Shown here in pieces: positions 35,641-44,137 of a stretch of 64,000 nt of DNA. This DNA comes from Nonomuraea aurantiaca. Its GTDB lineage: Bacteria > Actinomycetota > Actinomycetes > Streptosporangiales > Streptosporangiaceae. The translations under genes were made by a program, and so were the position numbers. The notes under the pieces were generated by a model. It did no database searches. It was not told where the DNA came from and saw only the letters and a program-made list of their open reading frames with translations. The stretch is from the NCBI RefSeq assembly GCF_020215705.1, contig NZ_JAIWNB010000016.1:186001-250000 (forward strand). The letters are read 5' to 3'. The stretch's first letter is position 1. Every line of letters starts with the position of its first letter.

Positions 35641-36516
35641 CTATTTGATGCCGGTGCTGGCGATGCCCTGGACGAACTGTCTTTGGAGGAAGAGAAACAG
35701 CAGCAGGATCGGGGTGACGACGGTGACCGCACCGGCGAGCAGCAGACCGTAGTTGGTGCCATTGGCGCCCACCGAGAACAGGGCGAGCGCGACCGGCAGC
35801 GTGTAATGATCTTCGGTCTGCGCGATCACCAGCGGCCACAGGAAGTTGTTCCACTGGGCGAGGAAGGTCAGGATCGCCAGTGTCGCCAGAGGGGGACGGC
35901 AGAGCGGGACGATCACCCTGAGAAAGATGCGTGTTTCACCGGCACCGTCGAGGCGGGCCGCTTCGACAAGAGAATCCGGAATGTCGTGGATGAACTGGCG
36001 CATGAGAAACACGCCGAGCGGCGTCACGAGGAAGGGCAGAATCAACCCCAGATAGGAATTGCTCAGCCCCATGTTGCTGACGAGGACGAAGAGTGGCACG
36101 AAAGTGGTGGCTCCGGGAATGATCAGCATCGTGAGGACGAGGCCGAACAGGAGGCGCTTTCCGGCGAACTCCATCTTCGCGAAGGCGTACCCGGCCATGG
36201 AGCAGAAAAGCAGATTGCCCATGACACACGTCACGGCGACCAGCGTGCTGTTGAAGAAGTACAGGCCGAAATTCTGTTTCGCCAGCAACAGCTCGAAGTT
36301 GTCCAGCGTCGGCGAACGGGGCAGCCAGGAGCTCGGATACGCGACGATTTCCCCGGTCGGCTTGACCGATCCCAGGAACATCCACGCGAACGGTGCCAGC
36401 GTCGCGATCAGGCCGACGACGAGGGCGCCGTAGAGCATGATGCGGGCAGGTCGGATGCGTCGGAGTACGCCGATGCCGGACGTGGCCGCACCGGTGCTCG
36501 CGCTCATGGTGGTCAT
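35641..36516 (-). CDS. Sugar ABC transporter permease (MalG-type, CUT1)
   Basis: 291 residues from ATG 36516 (GAAGGCG upstream), one base after the upstream permease stop. Six membrane segments are seen; the EAA loop is VEAARLDGAGETRIFLRVIV. The C-terminus is LFLQRQFVQGIASTGIK. Next to beta-glucuronidase, so the cargo is probably a glucuronide or aldobiouronate. Confidence 0.92.
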   Translation of the reverse strand: MTTMSASTGAATSGIGVLRRIRPARIMLYGALVVGLIATLAPFAWMFLGSVKPTGEIVAYPSSWLPRSPTLDNFELLLAKQNFGLYFFNSTLVAVTCVMGNLLFCSMAGYAFAKMEFAGKRLLFGLVLTMLIIPGATTFVPLFVLVSNMGLSNSYLGLILPFLVTPLGVFLMRQFIHDIPDSLVEAARLDGAGETRIFLRVIVPLCRPPLATLAILTFLAQWNNFLWPLVIAQTEDHYTLPVALALFSVGANGTNYGLLLAGAVTVVTPILLLFLFLQRQFVQGIASTGIK

Positions 36517-36517
36517 A

Positions 36518-37471
36518 TCACGCCTTCGCTCGGAAGATACGGAACTGCACGAGGCTGAGCAGCGCGATCGCGGCCACCAGCACGTACGAGGCGGCGGAGG
36601 CCGTGCCGTAGTTGCCGAAGCCGAATTGCTCGTAGGCGTAGTAACTGATCGAGGTGGTGCTGTCCAGCGGCCCACCACTCGTCATCACGAACGGCTCCTC
36701 GAAGAACTGCAGGTAACCGATGCTCAGCAGCACGGCGACCACCAGCGTGACCGGCCTGAGCAACGGCAGGGTGACACTGCGGAAAGTGCGCCAGCGGGTA
36801 GCGCCGTCGATGCGGGCCGCCTCGCGCAGTTCCTCGGGAATGGACTGCAGTCCGGCCAGGAAGATCACCATGGGGATGCCGAAGTGGCGCCAGACCGCCA
36901 TGAGGATGAGCGCGGGCATGGACCAGTTCGGATCGTTCAACCAGTCCGGGCCGTGGATTCCCACGACGGCGAGGGCGGAGTTGATCATTCCGTCCTCCTC
37001 GTAGAGATACCTCCACACCACCGCTATCGCCACGATGCTGGTCACCACGGGCGCGAAATACGCGACCCTGAAGAGCCCCTTCGCCCGCTGGATCCCGGAA
37101 TTGAGTGCGACGGCGAGCCCCAAGGCGATGATCATCGTCAGGGGGATTCCCGCGACGACGAAATAGAGCGTGTTGAGGGCCGCCCGGAGAAAGGTCGGAT
37201 CCCCGAACAGGGTGGTGTAGTTCTCCAGGCCGACGAAGTCGACGCTGAAGGGTGCCCGTACGTCCCGGCTCGTGATGTCCGTGACGCTCATCGACAACGA
37301 GGAGAGCACCGGCCATAGGCCGAAGGTGGCGAAGAGTGCGATGAAGGGCGCGCAGAAGGCCCACGCGACCAGTGTGCGCCGGGAGTGTGCTGACATGGCC
37401 TGCGGCGGCCCGGTCCGCCGCGGCCCGGCAGCCCGGCCCGACGAGGATTTCACGGTGGCAACAGAGGTCAT
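36518..37471 (-). CDS. Sugar ABC transporter permease (MalF-type, CUT1)
   Basis: 317 residues from ATG 37471, just after the binding-protein stop (37474). A cytosolic N-terminus precedes six membrane segments (first: TLVAWAFCAPFIALFATFGL). The EAA loop is REAARIDGATRWRTFRSVTL. It pairs with the permease at 35641-36516. Confidence 0.92.
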   Translation of the reverse strand: MTSVATVKSSSGRAAGPRRTGPPQAMSAHSRRTLVAWAFCAPFIALFATFGLWPVLSSLSMSVTDITSRDVRAPFSVDFVGLENYTTLFGDPTFLRAALNTLYFVVAGIPLTMIIALGLAVALNSGIQRAKGLFRVAYFAPVVTSIVAIAVVWRYLYEEDGMINSALAVVGIHGPDWLNDPNWSMPALILMAVWRHFGIPMVIFLAGLQSIPEELREAARIDGATRWRTFRSVTLPLLRPVTLVVAVLLSIGYLQFFEEPFVMTSGGPLDSTTSISYYAYEQFGFGNYGTASAASYVLVAAIALLSLVQFRIFRAKA

Positions 37472-37473
37472 CT

Positions 37474-38760
37474 CTACACCCCGGTTCCGATCGCCGACGT
37501 CTTCTTCTGGATCTCCTGCAGGGCCGCCTGGGGCGAGGAGACGCCCTTGGCCACCTTTTCGAACTCGGCGTCCAATACCGCGGTGACCTGGCGCCATGTC
37601 GTGGTGTTGGGTCCGGGCTGGGCCGTCTTCAGCTGGGTGCGGAACACCGCCAAAGTCGCGTCGGTCGCGAGCTTCCCCTCGTTCCAGGCCGACTCGACGG
37701 CAGGCAGGTCTCCGGACAGGTCGTACCAGGCCTTCTGGGCGTCAGGACCGCCCATCCACCGGATGAACTTCCAGGCACCCTCCCGGTTCTTGGCGTCCTT
37801 GAACACCGCCCACTGCCCGCCGCCGATGTAGCTGGCGTTGGACTTCGGGCCGGTGGGGAGCGGCGTGATGCCGACCTTGTCGTCGACGAAGGGCGCGCCT
37901 CCGGCGGACTTCAGCAGGTTCTCTTCCCAGGGGCCGGCGATGAGCGCGGCAGTGGACCCGGCGACGAACTGTGGCTCGATCTCTCCCAGGCTCACCGGGC
38001 CGTTCGGGCTGGTGATCTTCGAGGTGATGAACGACCGGTAGAACTCGAGCCCCTTGAGCGCCTCCGGGGTGTCGAAGGTGAACTTGGTGCCGTCCTCGTT
38101 CATGATCTGGGCGCCGGCCTGCCACATGAACGGCACCACGCTCTGCCAGGTCGCCGTGGCACCGGTGGGCAGGGACAGCCCCCACTTGGCACCTTGCTTC
38201 TGCAGGGCCTGGAGGAACGGACCGTACTCCTCCCAGGTCTTGGGTGCGGAGACCCCGGCGGCCTTGGCCATGTCCTTTCGGTAGAACAGGGAGCGCGTTT
38301 CCACGTACCAGGGGACGCCGTACTCGGCTCCCTCGAAAAGGGTGCTCTGAACAGCGCCGCGATAGAAGGAGCCGTAGTCGACGAGCTTGGACGGGACCTT
38401 TTCCAGTCCGCCCGTGGACGCGAACGCCGCGAGGTCCACCGCCCCCACCATGGTGGCGTCCGGAGCGTCTCCTGAAGCGATCGCGGTCTGTACCTTCTTG
38501 GCGTAGTCCTGCCAGGGAACCGCAGTCACCTGCACTTTCGCACCGGGGTTCGCCTGGCTGAACTGGGCGGCGAGCTTGGGCAGCAGTTCACCCTCGGTGC
38601 CCATCGCCCATACGGTGATGGTGCCGTCGGCGGGTTCGGCGTCGATCGGGGCGCCCGCGGCGGGCTGCGCCTGGCGGGCGTCGGACCGACCGCAGCCGGT
38701 CAGGAGCAGGGCGACGGCCAGGCCGCCGACGAGTGACTTCGCAATGGTTGAGCTGAGCAT
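37474..38760 (-). CDS. Sugar ABC transporter substrate-binding lipoprotein (CUT1)
   Basis: 428 residues from ATG 38760. The lipoprotein signal MLSSTIAKSLVGGLAVALLL is followed by TGC (Cys23). The family 1 solute-binding body has ITVWAMGTEGELLPKLAAQF, YGVPWYVETRSLFYRKDMAK and WEENLLKSAGG. It is the first gene of the beta-glucuronidase operon, divergent from the TetR regulator. Confidence 0.93.
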   Translation of the reverse strand: MLSSTIAKSLVGGLAVALLLTGCGRSDARQAQPAAGAPIDAEPADGTITVWAMGTEGELLPKLAAQFSQANPGAKVQVTAVPWQDYAKKVQTAIASGDAPDATMVGAVDLAAFASTGGLEKVPSKLVDYGSFYRGAVQSTLFEGAEYGVPWYVETRSLFYRKDMAKAAGVSAPKTWEEYGPFLQALQKQGAKWGLSLPTGATATWQSVVPFMWQAGAQIMNEDGTKFTFDTPEALKGLEFYRSFITSKITSPNGPVSLGEIEPQFVAGSTAALIAGPWEENLLKSAGGAPFVDDKVGITPLPTGPKSNASYIGGGQWAVFKDAKNREGAWKFIRWMGGPDAQKAWYDLSGDLPAVESAWNEGKLATDATLAVFRTQLKTAQPGPNTTTWRQVTAVLDAEFEKVAKGVSSPQAALQEIQKKTSAIGTGV

Positions 38761-38918
38761 TGTGGTCCCGGTCCTCTTCACCCGAGGGAAGCTCCACCGC
38801 TTCCTCCGCAAGTCGTGGTGTGGGTGAGCGAGACGTTATCCCAAAAACCGAACAGTTGCCATAATTTCGTTGGGCGAATTCCCCCTGCAACGGGCGCGGG
38901 GCCCCTAGGGTTGATCCC

Positions 38919-39533
38919 ATGACCCAAGAGATGGCGAGCCGACCCGGCACGCGGCGGGGCCCCTATGCCAAGAGCGCGCGCCGCCAGGCCGAGATCGTCG
39001 CCTCCGCGACGTCCGTCTTCTCGGCCCGCGGCTACCGAGGGGGGTCGCTGCGGGAGATCGCGAAGCAGCTGGACCTCAGCCTGACCAGCATCGTGCATCA
39101 CTTCCCCAGCAAGAGCGCGCTTCTCGTGGCCGTACTCGAGAACGCCGACTCCGCGCACGCCGACTCCTTCACGGCGGACTGCCAGGAGCAGGGGGTGGCG
39201 TACGCCGTGCTGCAATACGTTCACCGCAACCTCGAACGCCCCGAGATGCTGAGACTGCTCGCCCTCATGGCCGCGGAGTCGTCGGCTTCGGACCATCCGG
39301 CGCACGACTGGTTCCGCGACAGGTACGAGAGATTGATCGAGTCGCTGGCGATCGCCATCCGCCGTGACCAGGACATGGGCCGCGTCTCCAACAGCAGGAC
39401 CCCCGAGGGCCTCGCCGAGTCCCTGGTGGCCCTGTGGGACGGACTTCAACTCCAGTGGCTCATCAACCCGCAGCGCGACCTGGTCGCGGCGATGACGACC
39501 TCGATGGCGGATCTCCTGGAATCCCGGCCGTAG
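38919..39533 (+). CDS. TetR-family regulator of the beta-glucuronidase locus
   Basis: 204 residues. The TetR helix-turn-helix covers about 20-68 (RQAEIVASATSVFSARGYRG; SLREIAKQLDLSLTSIVHHF). A helical ligand domain follows. It is divergent from the binding-protein gene across an A+T-richer 158-bp gap (38840-38875), the usual layout for a repressor of the neighbouring operon; a glucuronide-type ligand is inferred. Confidence 0.85.
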   Translation: MTQEMASRPGTRRGPYAKSARRQAEIVASATSVFSARGYRGGSLREIAKQLDLSLTSIVHHFPSKSALLVAVLENADSAHADSFTADCQEQGVAYAVLQYVHRNLERPEMLRLLALMAAESSASDHPAHDWFRDRYERLIESLAIAIRRDQDMGRVSNSRTPEGLAESLVALWDGLQLQWLINPQRDLVAAMTTSMADLLESRP

Positions 39534-39547
39534 AGCGCCAGCAGAAC

Positions 39548-39558
39548 TGAAAGTTTCA
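39548..39558. promoter_or_regulatory. TGAAAGTTTCA palindrome upstream of the pectate lyase
   Basis: A perfect 11-bp palindrome of the GAAANTTTC type used by LacI-family sugar regulators in actinomycetes. It lies 178 bp before the pectate lyase start and shares its core with the site at 45500-45508. Confidence 0.55.
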
Positions 39559-39642
39559 CTCCCAGCAAACCGCCTTGTCATGCTCTGGCCAGCCATGACG
39601 CCTTCTTATCGGACACCGGAGATCGCGTCTGCGTTGACGACC

Positions 39643-39656
39643 GGAAAGCGCTTTCC
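39643..39656. promoter_or_regulatory. GGAAAGCGCTTTCC perfect 14-bp palindrome, pectate lyase promoter
   Basis: A perfect even palindrome with the central CG step and GAAAGC half-sites of classic LacI/CcpA-type operators. It lies 80 bp before the GTG start at 39736. Confidence 0.65.
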
Positions 39657-39735
39657 TACATTGACGGTCATTCACTCACCTGTCTTTCGTTCACATACGC
39701 GTACGGCAGGCGAAGGCATCCGCAGGGAGGCAACC

Positions 39736-40515
39736 GTGAGAAAGACGATCCGGGCCCGGATAGTGGCGATGGTGGCCGCCGCGCTGGCCTTGGCCGGCGG
39801 CATCGCGAGCGGGCCGCCGGCATCCGGCGCGGCCTGGCCGACGCCGAGCGGCCAGCAGGCGGTCGGCGCGACGATCAACGTATCCGGCACGGTCGACGGC
39901 AAGATGATCCGCTACTACGGCACCGGGGACCTGGGCAGCGGCGGGCAGGAAGAGGACCAGAGCCCGATCTTCAAGCTCGCCAACGGCGCGGTGCTGAAGA
40001 ACGTCATCCTCGGCGCTCCCGCCGCCGACGGCATTCACTGCACGGGCACCTGCACCCTCCAGAACGTCTGGTGGGAGGACGTCGGCGAGGATGCCGCCAC
40101 CTTCAAGGGAACCTCGTCGTCCCAGACGATGACGATCGACGGCGGCGGCGCCAAGGCGGCCAGCGACAAGGTCTTCCAGCACAACGGCCCCGGCACCATG
40201 TACATCAGGAACTTCCAGGTGACGAACTTCGGCAAGCTCTACCGCTCCTGCGGAAACTGCTCCAAGCAGTACGCGCGCCACGTCGTGATCTCCAACGTCA
40301 CCGCCACGTACCCGGGCAAGACGCTCGCCGGCATCAACACCAACTACGGCGACACCGCCAGGCTCTCCGGCATCACGATCGTCGGCGACTCCAGCAAGAA
40401 GATCGTGATCTGCGAGAAGTACAAGGGCGTGACCAGCGGCGAACCCACGAAGATCGGCAGCGGCGCCGACGGCGTCAACTGCGTCTACGGCAGCTCGGAC
40501 ATCACCTACCGGTAA
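39736..40515 (+). CDS. Secreted pectate lyase, polysaccharide lyase family 3
   Basis: 259 residues from GTG 39736, with GGGAGG six bases upstream. The signal peptide is VRKTIRARIVAMVAAALALA to about residue 32. The mature part is a right-handed beta-helix of the PL3 type: DQSPIFKLANGAVLKNVILG, DGIHCTGTCTLQNVWWEDVG, DDAATFKG-like EDAATFKGTSS, and KVFQHNGPGTMYIRNFQVTN. It cleaves polygalacturonate outside the cell in a calcium-dependent way. Two palindromes precede it. The stop is followed in the same frame by a subtilase fragment. Confidence 0.9.
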   Translation: MRKTIRARIVAMVAAALALAGGIASGPPASGAAWPTPSGQQAVGATINVSGTVDGKMIRYYGTGDLGSGGQEEDQSPIFKLANGAVLKNVILGAPAADGIHCTGTCTLQNVWWEDVGEDAATFKGTSSSQTMTIDGGGAKAASDKVFQHNGPGTMYIRNFQVTNFGKLYRSCGNCSKQYARHVVISNVTATYPGKTLAGINTNYGDTARLSGITIVGDSSKKIVICEKYKGVTSGEPTKIGSGADGVNCVYGSSDITYR

Positions 40516-40800
40516 GCACAGGACGCCAAGGCCTGGTTCAGCAACTTCGGACCCTGCGTCGACCTCAACGCACCAGGGGTGGGCATCCCGTCCGTCCCTC
40601 TGGCCGGGATTTACCCGAGCGTTCTGAGCGGCACGTCGATGGCGGCTCCCACGGTGGCGGGGGTGGCCGCCCTCGTCAAGGACCGGTACGGCGATATGTC
40701 GTCCAGCGTCGTCAACGCCTTGATCATCAAGTGGGCCCCTTAGCTCGCGATCAACGGCAACCCGCTCTCCACGCCGAACCGCCTGCTGTTCAAGCCCTGA
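40516..40800 (+). pseudogene. C-terminal remnant of an S8 (subtilisin-like) protease
   Basis: Directly after the pectate lyase TAA the same frame reads AWFSNFGPCVDLNAPGVGIP, VLSGTSMAAPTVAGVAALVK and, after an in-frame TAG at 40741, LAINGNPLSTPNRLLFKP. The GTSMAAP motif with the catalytic Ser is the S8 signature, but the Asp and His parts are missing. No start or signal peptide is present. It overlaps the 3' end of the GH43 gene by 11 bp on the other strand. Confidence 0.85.
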
Positions 40801-42310
40801 CCCGCCCCTCGTCCTCGCCGGCCTGATAGTCGAACCAGTCGAAGCTCGCGCTGCCGTCGGTGACGTACATGCCGATGACCCGCCCCGTGAAGCCGGTCGC
40901 CACCTCCGTGGACAGGTAGCGGCCGTCCAGCTCGGCCAGGAGCACTCCGCCGGCGGAGAAGGCGATGGTGTCCGGACCACGAGCGCCGACGCCGACCGGC
41001 TCGCCAACCGCTGCGGTGACGGATGGCGGCAGGAGGTCGCGCGTACGGAAACCGATGGCGAGGGTGACCGGCCCCGGCGGCACGGGCTGGTCGGCCACAC
41101 ACTGGCGCACCGGGCCGATCCGCGCGATCAGGCGCGCCCGCCCCTCGTGTACTTCCAGGTCGTAGTGGTGGGCCTCGTCCAGGCGCACGGACAGCCCGGC
41201 CGTGGCCGATCCCGGCTCCAGAAGAGCGGCGACGCGGCAGTCGTGATGCTGCTGGCGGCGACCGACGAAGGTGCATCCCGGGCGGTCCAGCGTGGCGCCG
41301 GTGGCGTGCAGGGTGAGACTGCCGGGGCGCTCGGCCAGCGACCAGGAGCCGTCCGGGCGGCTGCGCGGTGAGATCCAGTACGGCGCCAGCGCGGCGGCGT
41401 CGAAGTCGTCGCGCGGCGACGCCTCAGGGAGGGGATGCCAGGCGGCGGGTGCCGGATGGCGTTCGAGGACCGGGCCGACGACGGGCCAGCCGTCCACCCA
41501 GTCCACCGGGGTGAGGAACGTCTCCCGCCCGAGGACCTGGAACTCCGGTGTGTAACCGCGCGGGCGGGTGCCGAGCAGGACCATCCACCAGGTGCCGTCG
41601 GCCGCCTCCACCAGATCGGCATGGCCGGTGCTCTGGATCGGCCGATCGGTGCCGCTGTGCGACAGGATCGGGTTGGCCGGGCCCGCCTCGAACGGGCCGC
41701 GCGGCGAGCGGGCGCGGGCGATCGAGACGCTGTGGCCGCGCTCGGTGCCGCCCTCGGACATCAGCAGGTACCACCAGTCGCCCACGTGGTAGAGGTGCGG
41801 GCCTTCCGGATATTTCATGCCGACGCCTGACCAGGCGTCATACGGGCCCTCCAGGACCTTGCCCGCCGCCGGGTCGATGCGCGCGATCCGCGTACCCGAG
41901 AAGGCGCACCAGCAGGAGCCGTCCTCGTCCCAGGCCAGGTCGGGGTCGATGCCCGGCAGGTCGATCCAGACCGGGTCCGACCACGGGCCTTCGGGGCGGT
42001 CGGCGGTGACGATGAAGTTGCCCCGGCCGCTCACGTTCGTCGTGATCAGGTAGAACCGGCCGTCGTGGTGGCGGATCGTCGGCGCGTAGATCCCGCCCGA
42101 GGCGGGCACCTCAGGGGGCAGCTCCAGCTGTGACGGCCGGTCGAGCACGTTGCCCACCTGCCGCCAGTGCACCAGGTCGCGGCTGTGGAAGATCGGGACG
42201 CCGGGGACGTACTCGAAACTGGAGCAGACGAGGTAGTAGTCCTCGCCGACCCGGCACACACTGGGATCCGGGTGGAACCCGCCGATCACCGGGTTGTCGT
42301 ACATCCGCAC
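40790..42310 (-). CDS. GH43 beta-xylosidase/alpha-arabinofuranosidase with C-terminal beta-sandwich
   Basis: 506 residues from GTG 42310 (GAAAGGA upstream; ATG 42304 also possible). The five-bladed propeller domain (1-310) shows the catalytic base in GGFHPDPSV (D15), the pKa-setting Asp in GIDPDLAWDED, and the acid E169 in KYPEGPHLY. The remaining 190 residues are the concanavalin-like GH43_C2 domain (DDFDAAALAPYWISPRSRPD; FDWFDYQAGED). There is no signal peptide, so it acts on imported xylo- or arabino-oligosaccharides. It lies 27 bp after the permease gene as the last gene of its operon. Confidence 0.92.
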   Translation of the reverse strand: MRMYDNPVIGGFHPDPSVCRVGEDYYLVCSSFEYVPGVPIFHSRDLVHWRQVGNVLDRPSQLELPPEVPASGGIYAPTIRHHDGRFYLITTNVSGRGNFIVTADRPEGPWSDPVWIDLPGIDPDLAWDEDGSCWCAFSGTRIARIDPAAGKVLEGPYDAWSGVGMKYPEGPHLYHVGDWWYLLMSEGGTERGHSVSIARARSPRGPFEAGPANPILSHSGTDRPIQSTGHADLVEAADGTWWMVLLGTRPRGYTPEFQVLGRETFLTPVDWVDGWPVVGPVLERHPAPAAWHPLPEASPRDDFDAAALAPYWISPRSRPDGSWSLAERPGSLTLHATGATLDRPGCTFVGRRQQHHDCRVAALLEPGSATAGLSVRLDEAHHYDLEVHEGRARLIARIGPVRQCVADQPVPPGPVTLAIGFRTRDLLPPSVTAAVGEPVGVGARGPDTIAFSAGGVLLAELDGRYLSTEVATGFTGRVIGMYVTDGSASFDWFDYQAGEDEGRVRA

Positions 42311-42337
42311 GTTGAGCGGTTCCTTTCAGCGAGAAGG

Positions 42338-43183
42338 TCAGCCCTTGAAGGCGCCGTCCATGATCCCGGCCACCATGCGCCGGCCCACGAAGACGAACAG
42401 CACCAGCAGCGGGAGGGTGGCCAGGAACGAGCCCGACATGGCGAGGCCCAGGTCGATGGAGTAACTGTTCTGCAGCGCCTTGATGGCGATCTGCGCGGTG
42501 TACATCTCCGGTGACTTCAGCACGATGAACGGCCACAGGAAGTCGTTCCAGGCGGTGACGAAGCCGAGCAGGCCGAGCACGAACGCGGCCGGCCGCACCA
42601 GCGGGAACGCGATGCGCCAGAAGATCTGCCAGGTGGTGGCGCCGTCGATGCGCGCGGCCTGGAGGATCTCGTCACTGATCGTGGTGGACAGATGCTGGCG
42701 CATCCAGAAGATCCCGAACGCGCTGGCCAGGCCGGGCACGATGAGCGCCTGGAGCGTGTCCACCCAGTTCAGCGAGGAGATGATCATGTACTGCGGGATG
42801 ACGGCGAGCTGTGTCGGCACCGTCATGGTGAGCACGACGATCAGGAACAGCACGTTGCGGCCGGGGAAGCGCAGCTTGGCGAAGGCGAACCCGGCCAGCG
42901 AGCACAGCACGGCATGCCCGACCGCGATCGTACCGGCCACGATGAGGCTGTTGACGACCGAGCGGACGAACGGCACCGTCGTGAACACCAGCCCGGCCAG
43001 ATGGAAGAAGTTGCCGCCGGGGACGATCTCGGGCGGCAGCCGCGTGGCGGTCGCCGTGTCGGTCGTGGCCACCACGAACATCCAGTACAGCGGGAACAGG
43101 CAGGCGAACACGGCCAGTCCCAGCAGGACGTAGGTCCACCAGCGGACGCGCTCACCCGAGCGCCGGATCGTCTTGGTCATCAT
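42338..43183 (-). CDS. Sugar ABC transporter permease (MalG-type, CUT1)
   Basis: 281 residues from ATG 43183 (ATGA overlap with the upstream stop; the longer frame to 43618 is spurious). Six membrane segments; the EAA loop is LQAARIDGATTWQIFWRIAF. It ends GRRMVAGIMDGAFKG. It is between the partner permease and the GH43 gene. Confidence 0.92.
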   Translation of the reverse strand: MMTKTIRRSGERVRWWTYVLLGLAVFACLFPLYWMFVVATTDTATATRLPPEIVPGGNFFHLAGLVFTTVPFVRSVVNSLIVAGTIAVGHAVLCSLAGFAFAKLRFPGRNVLFLIVVLTMTVPTQLAVIPQYMIISSLNWVDTLQALIVPGLASAFGIFWMRQHLSTTISDEILQAARIDGATTWQIFWRIAFPLVRPAAFVLGLLGFVTAWNDFLWPFIVLKSPEMYTAQIAIKALQNSYSIDLGLAMSGSFLATLPLLVLFVFVGRRMVAGIMDGAFKG

Positions 43184-44130
43184 CGCTCCGGACGGATGCG
43201 GGTGGACAGAACGTAGTTGACCGTCGCGAGCCCGACCACCAGCACGAACAGCGCCACGCCGATGGCCGCGCCGTAGCCGAACTGGAACTGGCCGAAGCCC
43301 TGCTCGTACAGGAACAGCGTCAGCGTCTGGCATTGCCGGACCGGCCCGCAGGTCAGCGGCGAGAGGCGGGAGACGAGCAGCGGCTCGGTGAAGATCTGCA
43401 GGCCGCCGATCGTCGAGGTCACGATCGTGAACACGATGACCGGCCGCAGCGACGGGATCGAGATGTGGCGGAACTGCTTCCACCCGCCCGCGCCGTCCAC
43501 GGCCGCCGCCTCGTAGATCGCGCGCGGGATCGCCTGCAGGGAGGCCAGGTAGAGCAGCGTGGTGTAGCCGAACCAGCGCCAGGTCACCATGACCGCGATC
43601 AGCACGTGGCTGCCCCACACCGACTGCTTGAAGTCGATCGGCTCCACACCGGCGAACCCGAGCAGCCAGTTGAGCAGGCCGTAGTCGCGGTCGAACATCT
43701 GGGAGAAGACGATCGTGGTGGCCGCCACCGAGGTGATGTACGGCACCAGCATCGACATCCGGAAGAACACCGCCATCCGGAGCCGGGCGTGGTTGAGCAG
43801 GTGCGCCAGGCCCAGCGCCAGCAGCAACTGCGGCACAGTGGACAGCAGCCAGATGCTGATCGTGTTCCAGGCCGCGTCCCAGAACCGCGTGTCGGCGAAC
43901 AGACGGGTGAAGTTGTCCAAGCCGACGAAGACGTGCTCGCCGATGGGGTTCCAGTCGAACAGCGCCACGTAGAAGGTGAAGAGCAGCGGCACCAGCCCGA
44001 ACACCGCGAAGATCAGGAAGAACGGCGCGATGTAGGCGTACGGCGCGATGCGTTCGGTGATGCTCTGCCGCACCGAGGTCGTCCCGGCGGGCGCCGCTTG
44101 CGCCCGCCGGGTGCTGAGGGTCGTCGTCAC
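43180..44130 (-). CDS. Sugar ABC transporter permease (MalF-type, CUT1)
   Basis: 316 residues. Six membrane segments (first: YAYIAPFFLIFAVFGLVPLL). The EAA loop is YEAAAVDGAGGWKQFRHISI. A Cys pair in a periplasmic loop (LTCGPVRQCQTL) is notable and also occurs in some actinobacterial sugar permeases. It begins 7 bp after the binding-protein stop. Confidence 0.92.
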   Translation of the reverse strand: MTTTLSTRRAQAAPAGTTSVRQSITERIAPYAYIAPFFLIFAVFGLVPLLFTFYVALFDWNPIGEHVFVGLDNFTRLFADTRFWDAAWNTISIWLLSTVPQLLLALGLAHLLNHARLRMAVFFRMSMLVPYITSVAATTIVFSQMFDRDYGLLNWLLGFAGVEPIDFKQSVWGSHVLIAVMVTWRWFGYTTLLYLASLQAIPRAIYEAAAVDGAGGWKQFRHISIPSLRPVIVFTIVTSTIGGLQIFTEPLLVSRLSPLTCGPVRQCQTLTLFLYEQGFGQFQFGYGAAIGVALFVLVVGLATVNYVLSTRIRPER

Positions 44131-44137
44131 GCTCGTC

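Noticed and set aside
34300..36558. 752-codon plus frame opposite uidA and the permease
   Set aside because: Antisense shadow of recognisable GH2 and CUT1 genes.
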